NCBI GenBank assembly: GCA_964592255.1
Contig: CAZQCI010000094.1
Span: 1 to 8,564 of the forward strand
Length of the DNA: 8,564 bases
Reading direction: 5' to 3'
Origin: CAZQCI01 sp964592255
GTDB lineage: Bacteria; UBA10199; SBBF01
In this document: positions 1 to 6,833 of the stretch, piece by piece
Layout of the letters: each line of letters opens with the position of its first letter
How positions within the stretch are numbered: position 1 is the first letter of the stretch
Notes under the pieces: model-generated
What the model was told of the DNA's origin: nothing
The model's input: the letters and a program-made list of their open reading frames with translations, nothing else
Database searches by the model: none
Program-made: the position numbers and the translations under genes

Positions 1-1027
1 CTGGAGAGAAACCCATAGCCAATAAGACACGCGACACTTCCAAAGCGCCCGAATGACAAGCGGACCCAAAGGAGGCCGCCACTCCTTCTAAATCCAAACT
101 CACCAATAAAGTTTGACCCAGAACTCCGGGAAACGCGACATTTAAAGTTCCCGGCATCTGATGGAGAGGATGCTCATGAAAAATAATACCAGGCTTAAAA
201 GCTAAAAGACCTTGTTTCAAGCGATGACGTAGCCTCCGCTGACGGTTTATTTCAGCGTCTAAATCATCTAGTACATAGTTTAAGGCTTCCGCAAGCCCCA
301 TAATTCCAGGGACATTCAACGTTCCAGAGCGAAAGCCCCTCTCATGAAGCCCACCTTTAAGTAAAGGTTGAAAGGAAACTCCCTGACGAATCAATAAAAG
401 CCCTACTCCTGGAGGCCCATAAAACTTATGAGCCGATCCGGTTAAAAAATCCGCCCCGGAATTTTTAAAAGAAACTGCCATTTTACCCAAAGCACACGCG
501 GCATCGATATGAAAATAAGCCCCTGATTGATGGATTTTTTCGGCGTAATGGTTGGGAAAAATAATTCCTGTTTCGTTATTTGCCGCCATGATTGAAACCA
601 TTAAAACATCTGGAGTTAAATTCTTTTGTAGAAAATCATCATCCAGCTCTCCATTTTTTCCCACGGGAATCAAACGAACTTCTGCTCCTTGTTCTTTTAA
701 GTCTTCAAGGGGTTTGAGTACAGAATCGTGCTCTACAACCGTAGTTATAAAAACATGGCGATTTGAAGGGCGAGAACGCCAAGCAGAGTGAAAGACACTG
801 TTGTTTCCTTCTGTAGCCCCACTGGTAAATATAATTTCTTCAGGCAAACAATCTAAATGACGGGAAACAATATGGCGGGCATTGTCAACAGCCTGACGAC
901 TCGCGCGTCCTTCGGCGTGTAAACTGGAAGGATTTTTTAACTCAGCCTGATAGGCTTCAAACAAAACCCCCTTGACCGTTGGGGCCAAGGGGGTTGTGGC
1001 ATTAATATCGAAATAAAAGCGAGGCAT
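1..1027 (-). CDS. Cysteine desulfurase, NifS/IscS type (3' end outside window)
   Basis: This is a PLP-dependent class V aminotransferase-fold enzyme that removes sulfur from L-cysteine, giving alanine and an enzyme persulfide for Fe-S clusters or tRNA thiolation in the cytoplasm. The frame is open from ATG 1027 to the left edge: 342 codons of a protein usually about 380-400 residues, so roughly the last 40-60 residues are missing. Landmarks seen are the N-terminal DINATTPL (residues 7-14), VEHDSVL with PLP-stacking His100, NNETG (150-154), HIDAA with Asp175, SAHKF with Schiff-base Lys201, and GSACHSG with the persulfide Cys324. All key residues are present. The start follows the OmpA-family stop by 4 bases with only a weak AGTAGG upstream, so translation is probably coupled. 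Group I is likely from the GSAC-x-SG-x-LE loop. Whether it is IscS or NifS cannot be decided, because no iscU/nifU is visible. Confidence 0.95.
   Translation of the reverse strand, partial: MPRFYFDINATTPLAPTVKGVLFEAYQAELKNPSSLHAEGRASRQAVDNARHIVSRHLDCLPEEIIFTSGATEGNNSVFHSAWRSRPSNRHVFITTVVEHDSVLKPLEDLKEQGAEVRLIPVGKNGELDDDFLQKNLTPDVLMVSIMAANNETGIIFPNHYAEKIHQSGAYFHIDAACALGKMAVSFKNSGADFLTGSAHKFYGPPGVGLLLIRQGVSFQPLLKGGLHERGFRSGTLNVPGIMGLAEALNYVLDDLDAEINRQRRLRHRLKQGLLAFKPGIIFHEHPLHQMPGTLNVAFPGVLGQTLLVSLDLEGVAASFGSACHSGALEVSRVLLAMGFSP
965..995 (-). terminator. Terminator-like hairpin inside the 5' end of the cysteine desulfurase gene
   Basis: On the minus strand AACCCCCTTG and CAAGGGGGTT form a perfect 10-bp stem around an 11-base loop. 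The stem is followed at once by TTTTGTTTG (two of these T's close the stem). This has the shape of an intrinsic terminator. It begins 37 bases after the OmpA-family stop codon and covers about codons 11-21 of the next gene. Position and shape are read directly. That it terminates or attenuates is inference. Confidence 0.5.
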
Positions 1028-1031
1028 GAGC

Positions 1032-2354
1032 CTACTGACCGTCTTGCTGAAGGATGACAAACTCAGTACGGCGATTTTGACTCATCCCTTCTTTGGTTGT
1101 GTTATCAGCAATGGGTTGGCTTTCACCATAACCTTTGGCCACCAAACGAGAGGCATCAACACCTTTGCTGATAATATAATTTTTGGCTGATTCCGCACGT
1201 TCCTGCGAAAGCTTTAAATTATACTCATCACTCGCACGGGCATCGGTATGGCCTTGCACTTCAACCAAACGTAGCTGTGGGTTCTTTTGCATCACGTCAA
1301 CCACATCATCCAAAACCGGGAAAGATATGGGCTTGATGGTCGCTTTGTTGGTATCGTAGAAAATTTTTCCCCATAAAACAATTTTTCCATTGTTAATACG
1401 TGGGTCAGGAGGTGGTGCAGGAGGCGGACATTCAGGACAAGCTTCCGCTATGGGTGAAGTCCAAGTCAATCCCGCAAAACCTCTAAAACGTGGAGAACCT
1501 ACACCATCAATAATGCCGGCTGTTCCACCGACATTAACAGCAAAACCAGAATCACCAATATAATAACGAATACCCCCACCAGCTTCCAATGGACTAGAGT
1601 TGGAAACGGAGAAGAAATCACGCATCACTGTACTACCGTAAATTTCTGCAATCCCCTGCCAGTTTTTAGCAATACGAACATTACCTGCAACTCCATAGGT
1701 AAATTGGTCATCAATGCGAACCTCGTTACGGGTTACATCATCACGCAGAGTGGCTCCCAAGTTCACCGACATAGTAAAGCGCTCTTGAATTTTAAAATCG
1801 GTAACTAATTTTAATCCACCAGTAACAGCGCCATTACCCAAATAACGTGTCGTATCACCACTAGGTAGAGTGAAGAAAGGCATCACGGCAAAACCTATTT
1901 TGTGTTCATCAATATCAACAACACGGAATTTAAAATCGATGGTCATGTCCCCCATACCACCACCATGATCTTCCTGCCCGCTTGTATCGTCAGTAAAATA
2001 AAAATTATAAACTTCAATAGGGATATTTATACCGGCTTCAAACCAATCGTTAAAACCCAAAGCCCCCATCAAGTCGGCAATAAAAAGATGGTCGATAACG
2101 GATTGTCGACCTACAGCCGATCCGGTGGCAACAAACTGTAAAGGACGATTAGAATAGTCGAAATAAAACCCCATGTGCCCTTGCCATGCTTTCAAGGTTT
2201 TGGATCCGTAAACACTGAAGTAGTCGCCCCCATCGTTTACAGGGTTAAACGTAAGAATATCGAAGCGGGACTGATAAGCAGCTTGAAGAGGTGAAATTAA
2301 AACAAAAAATGAAAACACCAACGCGAATAAACTGGCCCCTTTTTTCATCATCAT
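1032..2354 (-). CDS. OmpA-family outer-membrane protein with peptidoglycan-binding domain
   Basis: A 440-residue envelope protein expected to span the outer membrane as a beta-barrel and hold peptidoglycan through its C-terminal domain. Residues 1-25 are a signal peptide: lysines at 4-5, a hydrophobic core, and a likely cut after LQA25. Residues about 27-300 alternate like barrel strands rich in Gly and aromatic residues. Residues 304-318 are a linker with Cys306 and Cys309 (CPEC) and a proline run. Residues about 325-436 are an OmpA/MotB domain. In it, GHTDARASDEYNLKLSQERA has Asp371 and Arg386, spaced exactly as the diaminopimelate-binding Asp271 and Arg286 of E. coli OmpA. The start is an ATGATGATG run behind AAGGAG (2361-2366), 5 bases before the first ATG. 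The barrel subtype and any transported substrate are not identifiable. The gene has a strong promoter of its own (2383-2410). Confidence 0.93.
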   Translation of the reverse strand: MMMKKGASLFALVFSFFVLISPLQAAYQSRFDILTFNPVNDGGDYFSVYGSKTLKAWQGHMGFYFDYSNRPLQFVATGSAVGRQSVIDHLFIADLMGALGFNDWFEAGINIPIEVYNFYFTDDTSGQEDHGGGMGDMTIDFKFRVVDIDEHKIGFAVMPFFTLPSGDTTRYLGNGAVTGGLKLVTDFKIQERFTMSVNLGATLRDDVTRNEVRIDDQFTYGVAGNVRIAKNWQGIAEIYGSTVMRDFFSVSNSSPLEAGGGIRYYIGDSGFAVNVGGTAGIIDGVGSPRFRGFAGLTWTSPIAEACPECPPPAPPPDPRINNGKIVLWGKIFYDTNKATIKPISFPVLDDVVDVMQKNPQLRLVEVQGHTDARASDEYNLKLSQERAESAKNYIISKGVDASRLVAKGYGESQPIADNTTKEGMSQNRRTEFVILQQDGQ

Positions 2355-2382
2355 GATGACTCCTTTTTTAAAAACTGTGCTG

Positions 2383-2410
2383 ATTTTAGCTTTATTTCAT
2401 AAAGTGTCAA
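2383..2410 (-). promoter_or_regulatory. Near-consensus sigma-70 promoter of the OmpA-family gene, with inverted-repeat spacer
   Basis: On the minus strand TTGACA (2405-2410) is a perfect -35 box and TAAAAT (2383-2388) a 5/6 -10 box, separated by 16 bases. Fifteen spacer bases form the inverted repeat CTTTAT-GAA-ATAAAG (2390-2404). Transcription would begin near 2376, giving a leader of about 20 bases containing the AAGGAG ribosome-binding site. The boxes are seen. A repressor or activator binding the repeat is a guess. Confidence 0.8.
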
Positions 2411-2452
2411 CAAAATAAGTCTTTTCAAGGGTTTAAAGCAACAAAACAACAA

Positions 2453-4033
2453 CTAGGTAGCCTTAAGAAGCTTATAGTCAATGCTATCGACAAGAGCCCG
2501 ATAACTGGCATGAATAATATTTTCTGAAACACCAACTGTCCCCCACTTATTATGCAAATCTCCTCCTTCAATGAGCACACGTACCGAGGAAGCTGTTCCA
2601 CCTGATCCCGGTAGAACCCGTACTTTATAGTCGATAAGACGCACTTCTGAAAGTTGAGGGTAAAAACGTTCCAAGGCTTTTCGCAAACAACAATCCAGAG
2701 CATGAACGGGGCCGACTCCGCTCGCTTGAGCCTTTTCTTCATGACCATTCACGGAAATATGGATTTCCGCTTCTGATGAAGGTGTTTTTCCGTCGTCTTC
2801 CACACGATCAGTCACAGTAAAGCCATGCAAAGTAAAATGAGGCTGATACAAACCCATTTCCTTTTTAATAAAAATTTCAAAAGAAGCTTCAGCTCCTTCA
2901 AATTGAAAGCCTTCGTTTTCCAATTTTTTGAGCTTGATCAAAAGCTCGCGACTTTTGTCTTGATTAGCATCCAGGTCCACTCCAAATTCGTGGGCTTTTT
3001 GAACAATGGTAGACAAACCCGAAAGATCAGAAATGAGCAGACGTTGATGGTTACCTACTTTTTTAGGGTCAATATGCTCATAAGTGCGCGAGTTTTTAAG
3101 AACAGCATTCACATGAACGCCGCCCTTATGCGCGAAAGCGGAATCCCCTACATAAGGCTGATGTGAATCAGGTGCCCGATTGGCCATTTCATCAACATAT
3201 TGCGACACCGATCGAAGATAAGATAATTTTTTGGATCCAACCGTTTTAAATTTTTTCTTTAGTTCCAGATTAGCAATCACGCTGCAGAGATTGGCATTAC
3301 CACATCTCTCTCCAATGCCATTAATAGTCCCTTGAACTTGAATAGCCCCAGCATCAACCGCGGCTAAAGAATTAGCTACCCCTACTCCTGCATCATTGTG
3401 GCAATGAATACCAAATGGCCCTTTTATTTTTTTTCGTACATCGCCCAGGATACGAGTTATTTCCTCCGGCAAACTACCGCCGTTGGTATCGCATAAAACC
3501 AAGAGATCAGCCCCACCCTTCAAGGCTGCTTTTAAGGCTTTGATGGAGTACGATTTATTAGCTTTGTAGCCGTCGAAAAAGTGTTCCGCATCAAAAAATA
3601 CTTTTTTGGCATGTTGTTTAAGATATGCAATGCTGTCGGTAATAAGTTGTAAATTTTCATCGAGTGAAATTTTTAAGGCGGAACGAACGTGCAAATCCCA
3701 TGTTTTTCCAAAAATACAAAAATATTTTGCTCCGGAATTTACCAAGCCTTGAAGTACAGGATCACTGTCCGGAGTATTGCCTGCTTTTCGTGTGGAGCCA
3801 AACGCCACCAGTTTGGAAGTTTTTAATCTGAGTTCCTGTTTTGCACGCTGAAAAAATTCCGTGTCTTTGGGGCTAGCCCCCGGCCAACCGGCTTCGATAT
3901 AGTGTATCCCCAACTGATCAAGTCGGCCCGCCACACGCAACTTATCCTCCACGCTAAAAGCTACATCTTCCGATTGGGTGCCGTCGCGCAAGGTGGTATC
4001 GTAGATTTGGATTTGTTTGGCCATAGGCTTCAT
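2453..4033 (-). CDS. cimA: (R)-citramalate synthase
   Basis: This enzyme condenses pyruvate and acetyl-CoA to citramalate (EC 2.3.1.182), the first committed step of isoleucine synthesis by the threonine-independent route. It is a 526-residue member of the LeuA/homocitrate synthase superfamily, with the full length of the Geobacter-type CimA family. DTTLRDGTQ (12-20) supplies the catalytic Arg16 and metal-binding Asp17. HCHNDAGVG (210-218) supplies metal ligands His210 and His212. GERCGNAN (241-248) is also typical. From about residue 395 to the end lies the LeuA allosteric dimer domain, with GVGPVHALD and WGTVGVSENII. The start is ambiguous: ATG 4033 and ATG 4024 (giving MAKQIQIYDTTLRDG) both lack a good ribosome-binding site. 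The shorter 523-residue form looks more like family N-termini. The upstream gene ends 72 bases away. No terminator is visible after the stop. Confidence 0.95.
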   Translation of the reverse strand: MKPMAKQIQIYDTTLRDGTQSEDVAFSVEDKLRVAGRLDQLGIHYIEAGWPGASPKDTEFFQRAKQELRLKTSKLVAFGSTRKAGNTPDSDPVLQGLVNSGAKYFCIFGKTWDLHVRSALKISLDENLQLITDSIAYLKQHAKKVFFDAEHFFDGYKANKSYSIKALKAALKGGADLLVLCDTNGGSLPEEITRILGDVRKKIKGPFGIHCHNDAGVGVANSLAAVDAGAIQVQGTINGIGERCGNANLCSVIANLELKKKFKTVGSKKLSYLRSVSQYVDEMANRAPDSHQPYVGDSAFAHKGGVHVNAVLKNSRTYEHIDPKKVGNHQRLLISDLSGLSTIVQKAHEFGVDLDANQDKSRELLIKLKKLENEGFQFEGAEASFEIFIKKEMGLYQPHFTLHGFTVTDRVEDDGKTPSSEAEIHISVNGHEEKAQASGVGPVHALDCCLRKALERFYPQLSEVRLIDYKVRVLPGSGGTASSVRVLIEGGDLHNKWGTVGVSENIIHASYRALVDSIDYKLLKAT

Positions 4034-4105
4034 CCATTTAAGTATTATGTCTCTGTCATGACGTCAAACATGAAATGCCGGCAAACTGAAAGCCTGCTGG
4101 CCCTG
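4034..4105. other. Intergenic gap before cimA with three short perfect palindromes
   Basis: This 72-base gap holds TGCCGGCA (4076-4083), TGACGTCA (4059-4066) and GTCATGAC (4055-4062), the last two overlapping. A TTGACG on the minus strand (4062-4067) resembles a -35 box, but the only good -10-like hexamer, CATAAT (4044-4049), is 12 bases away, which is too close. There is no convincing terminator or promoter, so cimA may be read from upstream or from a non-sigma-70 promoter. Confidence 0.35.
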
Positions 4106-5524
4106 TTAACGATGCAGGGGATCTTCTAAACCCTGTGCCAAAGCTGGAAGGAAAATGTCGCGGACGTACTTTTCCCCAGCGGACTTGTTGGGGTTGTCTA
4201 TGACAAAAAGATAAAGATCAATAGCCTTTAAAAAAACATAATCGGCATAAAGATGTTGACTGTCATAGCGTTGCCGAAGATCACCACTATCTCGCCACTT
4301 CTCTAAATTATCTGTCAGTTGTGTGATGGAAGGGTTTGGCTGCGCACTTACGAAATTAAGGAGCCTGGCAAGGTTGTCTTGAGCCTGCTGATAGCCGGTA
4401 TAATAATCATAACCAACCCGCAATTGAGCATAATTTTCTTCAAACGCTTTTTCGGGAATTTTTGTATCTCCGCCGTCAAGATAAGCCAATGCAAATTGAT
4501 AAGCCGATTCTTTTTCACTTGTCCGATTAACCGACTGAATAATTTCAGCCTGAAGAAAAGCATCAATGTAACGGAGACGTGACACCACATCTTTTGAATA
4601 AGATGAAGAGGTCTGGTTTATCACGCCCTGATGTTGACGCAAAAGGGGCTCATTTTTATGAGTACTCGCCCTTTTGAAGCCGTCAATATTGTCTGGAAGA
4701 TAATCATCAAGGTCTTGTTGGAGATAAACGCAATAAACAGCTTCCGTTAGATTACCGTGTTTTTCCCTATCCATCACAGAAAGTTGCCTGCCTTGAAAAA
4801 AATCAGCAGCATGGAGCGCTTCATGAAACACTGTAGCTGCACGCAAAAAATCAGAAGGGACAACAATTTCCCCCTGATCAACACTCAATGAAAGAAACTT
4901 CCCTCCCAGGCCACGGTCCACAGCACCTTGACCAGGCAAAGCGGCAGATCCATCCAATTGTTTTCCACTTTGGCGCAAGGTTAATTTTCCTTCCTTCATT
5001 TTATCAAGCACCAAAGCCATATCCCCCGCAGGATCAGAGTAAAGAAACCCTCCTGTCTCTCTTTGAAAATGCAGAGCAACCTCACGGGCATCAAAAACAA
5101 TGACATATGCTTTCAATTGCAATTGCTGATGACCTACATCCATTTTTGCAAAAGCTGGACTTTCAGTTAATGACTCTAGGTCTTTAAAAAGTTTCGGCAA
5201 GCTTTCCAAAGAAATATGCGCCCCCCAATCGTTGACAAGAGCCTCAATGTCTAAACCATTTTTAAAAGGTTCTAATTTACTGCCTACAGGGAAAGCTCGA
5301 GACACGATTCCTTTTAAAAGAGTCTTGCGGGCTTCTTGGAGCAAAGAATCGGATAAGGGATTTTGAAGAGGAATAGCAAAACTTACAGCATAATCAGAAG
5401 ACTCTAAAAACATATCACCATCACGTTGAGCAATGGTCAATAAACGTGATTCTTCAGAGCTTAAAAGAATTTCAGGCTTATTTAAATACTCTAAGTTAAG
5501 AGCTTCAAGAAAAAAGCGAATCAT
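4106..5524 (-). CDS. Uncharacterised protein with HExxH zinc-metallopeptidase motif
   Basis: I do not recognise this 472-residue family. The helix RAATVFHEALHAADFF contains HEALH at His234-Glu235-His238, the HExxH signature of zincin proteases, in a hydrophobic helical setting as in real members. Possible third zinc ligands are Glu261 (LTEAVYC, 23 residues after His238, a gluzincin-like distance) or Glu339 in KESAYQFALAY. Neither can be chosen by eye. There is no signal peptide or membrane segment, so it is probably cytoplasmic. Residues about 310-465 look helical and rich in Tyr, Gln and Leu. The start is ATG 5524, 51 bases after the lysC stop, with only a weak AAGAAA upstream. The gene lies between lysC and cimA on the same strand and is probably cotranscribed with them. 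Protease activity is inference from the motif; a degenerate or structural role is possible. Confidence 0.8.
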   Translation of the reverse strand: MIRFFLEALNLEYLNKPEILLSSEESRLLTIAQRDGDMFLESSDYAVSFAIPLQNPLSDSLLQEARKTLLKGIVSRAFPVGSKLEPFKNGLDIEALVNDWGAHISLESLPKLFKDLESLTESPAFAKMDVGHQQLQLKAYVIVFDAREVALHFQRETGGFLYSDPAGDMALVLDKMKEGKLTLRQSGKQLDGSAALPGQGAVDRGLGGKFLSLSVDQGEIVVPSDFLRAATVFHEALHAADFFQGRQLSVMDREKHGNLTEAVYCVYLQQDLDDYLPDNIDGFKRASTHKNEPLLRQHQGVINQTSSSYSKDVVSRLRYIDAFLQAEIIQSVNRTSEKESAYQFALAYLDGGDTKIPEKAFEENYAQLRVGYDYYTGYQQAQDNLARLLNFVSAQPNPSITQLTDNLEKWRDSGDLRQRYDSQHLYADYVFLKAIDLYLFVIDNPNKSAGEKYVRDIFLPALAQGLEDPLHR

Positions 5525-5575
5525 TATTTCTTATCGGTATTTCTTCAAAAAAGTTGCGGTATCATTGCCAGAATA

Positions 5576-6052
5576 TCATTTTCCCAAACCAAAAGCGTCA
5601 TGCAGTAGTTTGACAGCTTCTTTCCCCTGATTTTTACCCACCACAACAGACACTTTGATTTCAGAAGTAGAAATCATTTGGATATTAATATTATTCTTGG
5701 CTAAAGTTTGAAAAATCCGTGCGGCAATACCGGCATGAGAGCGCATTCCCACGCCCACAACGGATACTTTGGCGATATCTTCGTCAGCATCCACTTTTTT
5801 ACAACCAATTTGAGCCGTCAAACTTTCAATTAATTTTTTAGCTTTTGGCAAATCGGTTTGAGGCACCGTAAAAGTCAAATCTGTAAAGCCATCTTCGCTG
5901 ATATTTTGAACAATCATATCGACATTGATAGAAGCGTCTGCAATAGGCCCAAAAACTTTGGTGGCCACCCCAGGCTTATCCGGCAGGCGTCTTAAAGAAA
6001 TTTTAGCTTCATTGGCATCCAAAGTAATACCCGATACGATAACATCTTCCAT
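5576..6052 (-). CDS. lysC: Predicted aspartokinase beta subunit from an internal in-frame start
   Basis: Within lysC, codon 247 is ATG (6050-6052) in the same frame. It is preceded, 8 bases upstream, by AAGGAGG (6061-6067). Initiation there would give a 158-residue protein made only of the two ACT domains. The alpha2-beta2 aspartokinases of Bacillus subtilis (aspartokinase II) and Corynebacterium make exactly such a beta subunit in frame from within lysC, starting near residue 246-250. The site is seen in the sequence. That it is used is inferred by analogy. Confidence 0.7.
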   Translation of the reverse strand: MEDVIVSGITLDANEAKISLRRLPDKPGVATKVFGPIADASINVDMIVQNISEDGFTDLTFTVPQTDLPKAKKLIESLTAQIGCKKVDADEDIAKVSVVGVGMRSHAGIAARIFQTLAKNNINIQMISTSEIKVSVVVGKNQGKEAVKLLHDAFGLGK

Positions 6053-6790
6053 AGATTGATCCTCCTTACACACAAGGGTTCCTTCGTTATGATTAAATGA
6101 AGAACGAACCACTAAGTTTACGCCATACTTTGCGGCAAATTCCACCGAACGGATTTGAAGTACCTTCGCACCTAGCGAAGCCATTTCTAACATTTCTTCA
6201 TAAGAAATTTTTTTCAATTTTTTGGCATCGGGGCAAATCCGTGGGTCGGTGGTATAAACCCCATCAACATCTGTATAAATTTCACACAAATCGGCCTTAA
6301 GAGCCGCCGCTAAAGCCACTGCAGTGGTATCGGAGCCTCCCCGGCCTAATGTTGTAATGTTGCCTTCTGCATCAATGCCTTGAAAGCCCGCTACCACAAC
6401 CACTTTTCCTTGTTTTAAAGCCGTAAACACAACGTCGGCATCAATTTTTTGAATCCGTGCTTTGGAATGAACTGAGTCCGTTAAAATACGTACTTGAGAA
6501 CCCAAGAAAGAAGTGGCTTCAACACCTAAGTCTTGCAGAGCTAAAGCAAGAAGCCCAATAGTTACTTGCTCACCGGTCGAAATAATTTGGTCATATTCAC
6601 GTGGGTTTGGGTCGCGACTAGCTTGCTGAGCCAAGGCAATCAGACGGTTAGTTTCCCCTGCCATAGCAGACACCACCACCACCACATCATGGCCTTGTTT
6701 TTTGGTTTCAATCACCCGCTTGGCCACGTTACGGATGCGCTCCACATCCTGCACAGATGTGCCACCATATTTTTGAATAATGAGAGACAT
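5576..6790 (-). CDS. lysC: Aspartate kinase (aspartokinase), alpha subunit
   Basis: It phosphorylates L-aspartate with ATP (EC 2.7.2.4), the entry step to lysine, diaminopimelate, threonine and methionine. At 404 residues it matches the monofunctional LysC length. Residues 1 to about 240 are the amino-acid-kinase domain, with KYGGTSV (7-13, Lys7), SAMAGETN (41-48), GRGGSDTTA (149-157) and YTDVDGVYTTDPR (172-184). Two ACT domains follow: about 262-325, with LPDKPGVATKVF, and about 341-400, with GVGMRSHAGIAARIF. These normally bind lysine and/or threonine for feedback inhibition; which one applies here cannot be told. ATG 6790 gives the standard MSLIIQKYGGTSV start but has no Shine-Dalgarno (CATCATCCCTT precedes it). 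The toxin gene ends 43 bases upstream with no terminator between. An internal start yields a predicted beta subunit. Confidence 0.97.
   Translation of the reverse strand: MSLIIQKYGGTSVQDVERIRNVAKRVIETKKQGHDVVVVVSAMAGETNRLIALAQQASRDPNPREYDQIISTGEQVTIGLLALALQDLGVEATSFLGSQVRILTDSVHSKARIQKIDADVVFTALKQGKVVVVAGFQGIDAEGNITTLGRGGSDTTAVALAAALKADLCEIYTDVDGVYTTDPRICPDAKKLKKISYEEMLEMASLGAKVLQIRSVEFAAKYGVNLVVRSSFNHNEGTLVCKEDQSMEDVIVSGITLDANEAKISLRRLPDKPGVATKVFGPIADASINVDMIVQNISEDGFTDLTFTVPQTDLPKAKKLIESLTAQIGCKKVDADEDIAKVSVVGVGMRSHAGIAARIFQTLAKNNINIQMISTSEIKVSVVVGKNQGKEAVKLLHDAFGLGK
6050..6067 (-). promoter_or_regulatory. Internal ribosome-binding site and start codon for LysC beta
   Basis: Minus-strand AAGGAGG, an 8-base spacer ATCAATCT and ATG form a consensus initiation site inside lysC. 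It encodes residues Cys241 to Met247 of the alpha chain. It lies at the junction of the kinase and ACT domains, a surface linker where codon choice is free. It is much stronger than the site at the full-length start. Confidence 0.7.
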
Positions 6791-6833
6791 AAGGGATGAT
6801 GGTTTACTGTAGGAAAAGGGGGTAAGTCAATGG

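Noticed and set aside
552..791. Plus-strand open frame opposite the cysteine desulfurase
   Set aside because: It is antisense to a well-supported gene, has low-complexity serine-rich composition and no recognisable protein features. The other plus-strand frames in the window look the same.
2562..2568. AAGGAGG-like motif on the minus strand inside cimA, resembling the internal site in lysC
   Set aside because: It encodes Glu-Gly-Gly in a conserved stretch and is followed by no ATG or GTG at proper spacing. Only a TTG leaving about 30 codons is available.
2425..2748. Second minus-strand frame overlapping the 3' end of cimA
   Set aside because: It lies out of frame inside the conserved CimA regulatory domain and has no ribosome-binding site or family features.
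4044..4067. TTGACG and CATAAT as a promoter for cimA
   Set aside because: The two hexamers are only 12 bases apart, too close for sigma-70.
6669..6685. CCA trinucleotide repeat in lysC
   Set aside because: It encodes the run of valines in the kinase domain's HDVVVVVSAMAG strand, which the family normally has.
6791..6833. Lysine riboswitch upstream of lysC
   Set aside because: The toxin gene ends 43 bases away, which leaves no room for a riboswitch of about 170 bases, and no terminator or paired stems are visible.
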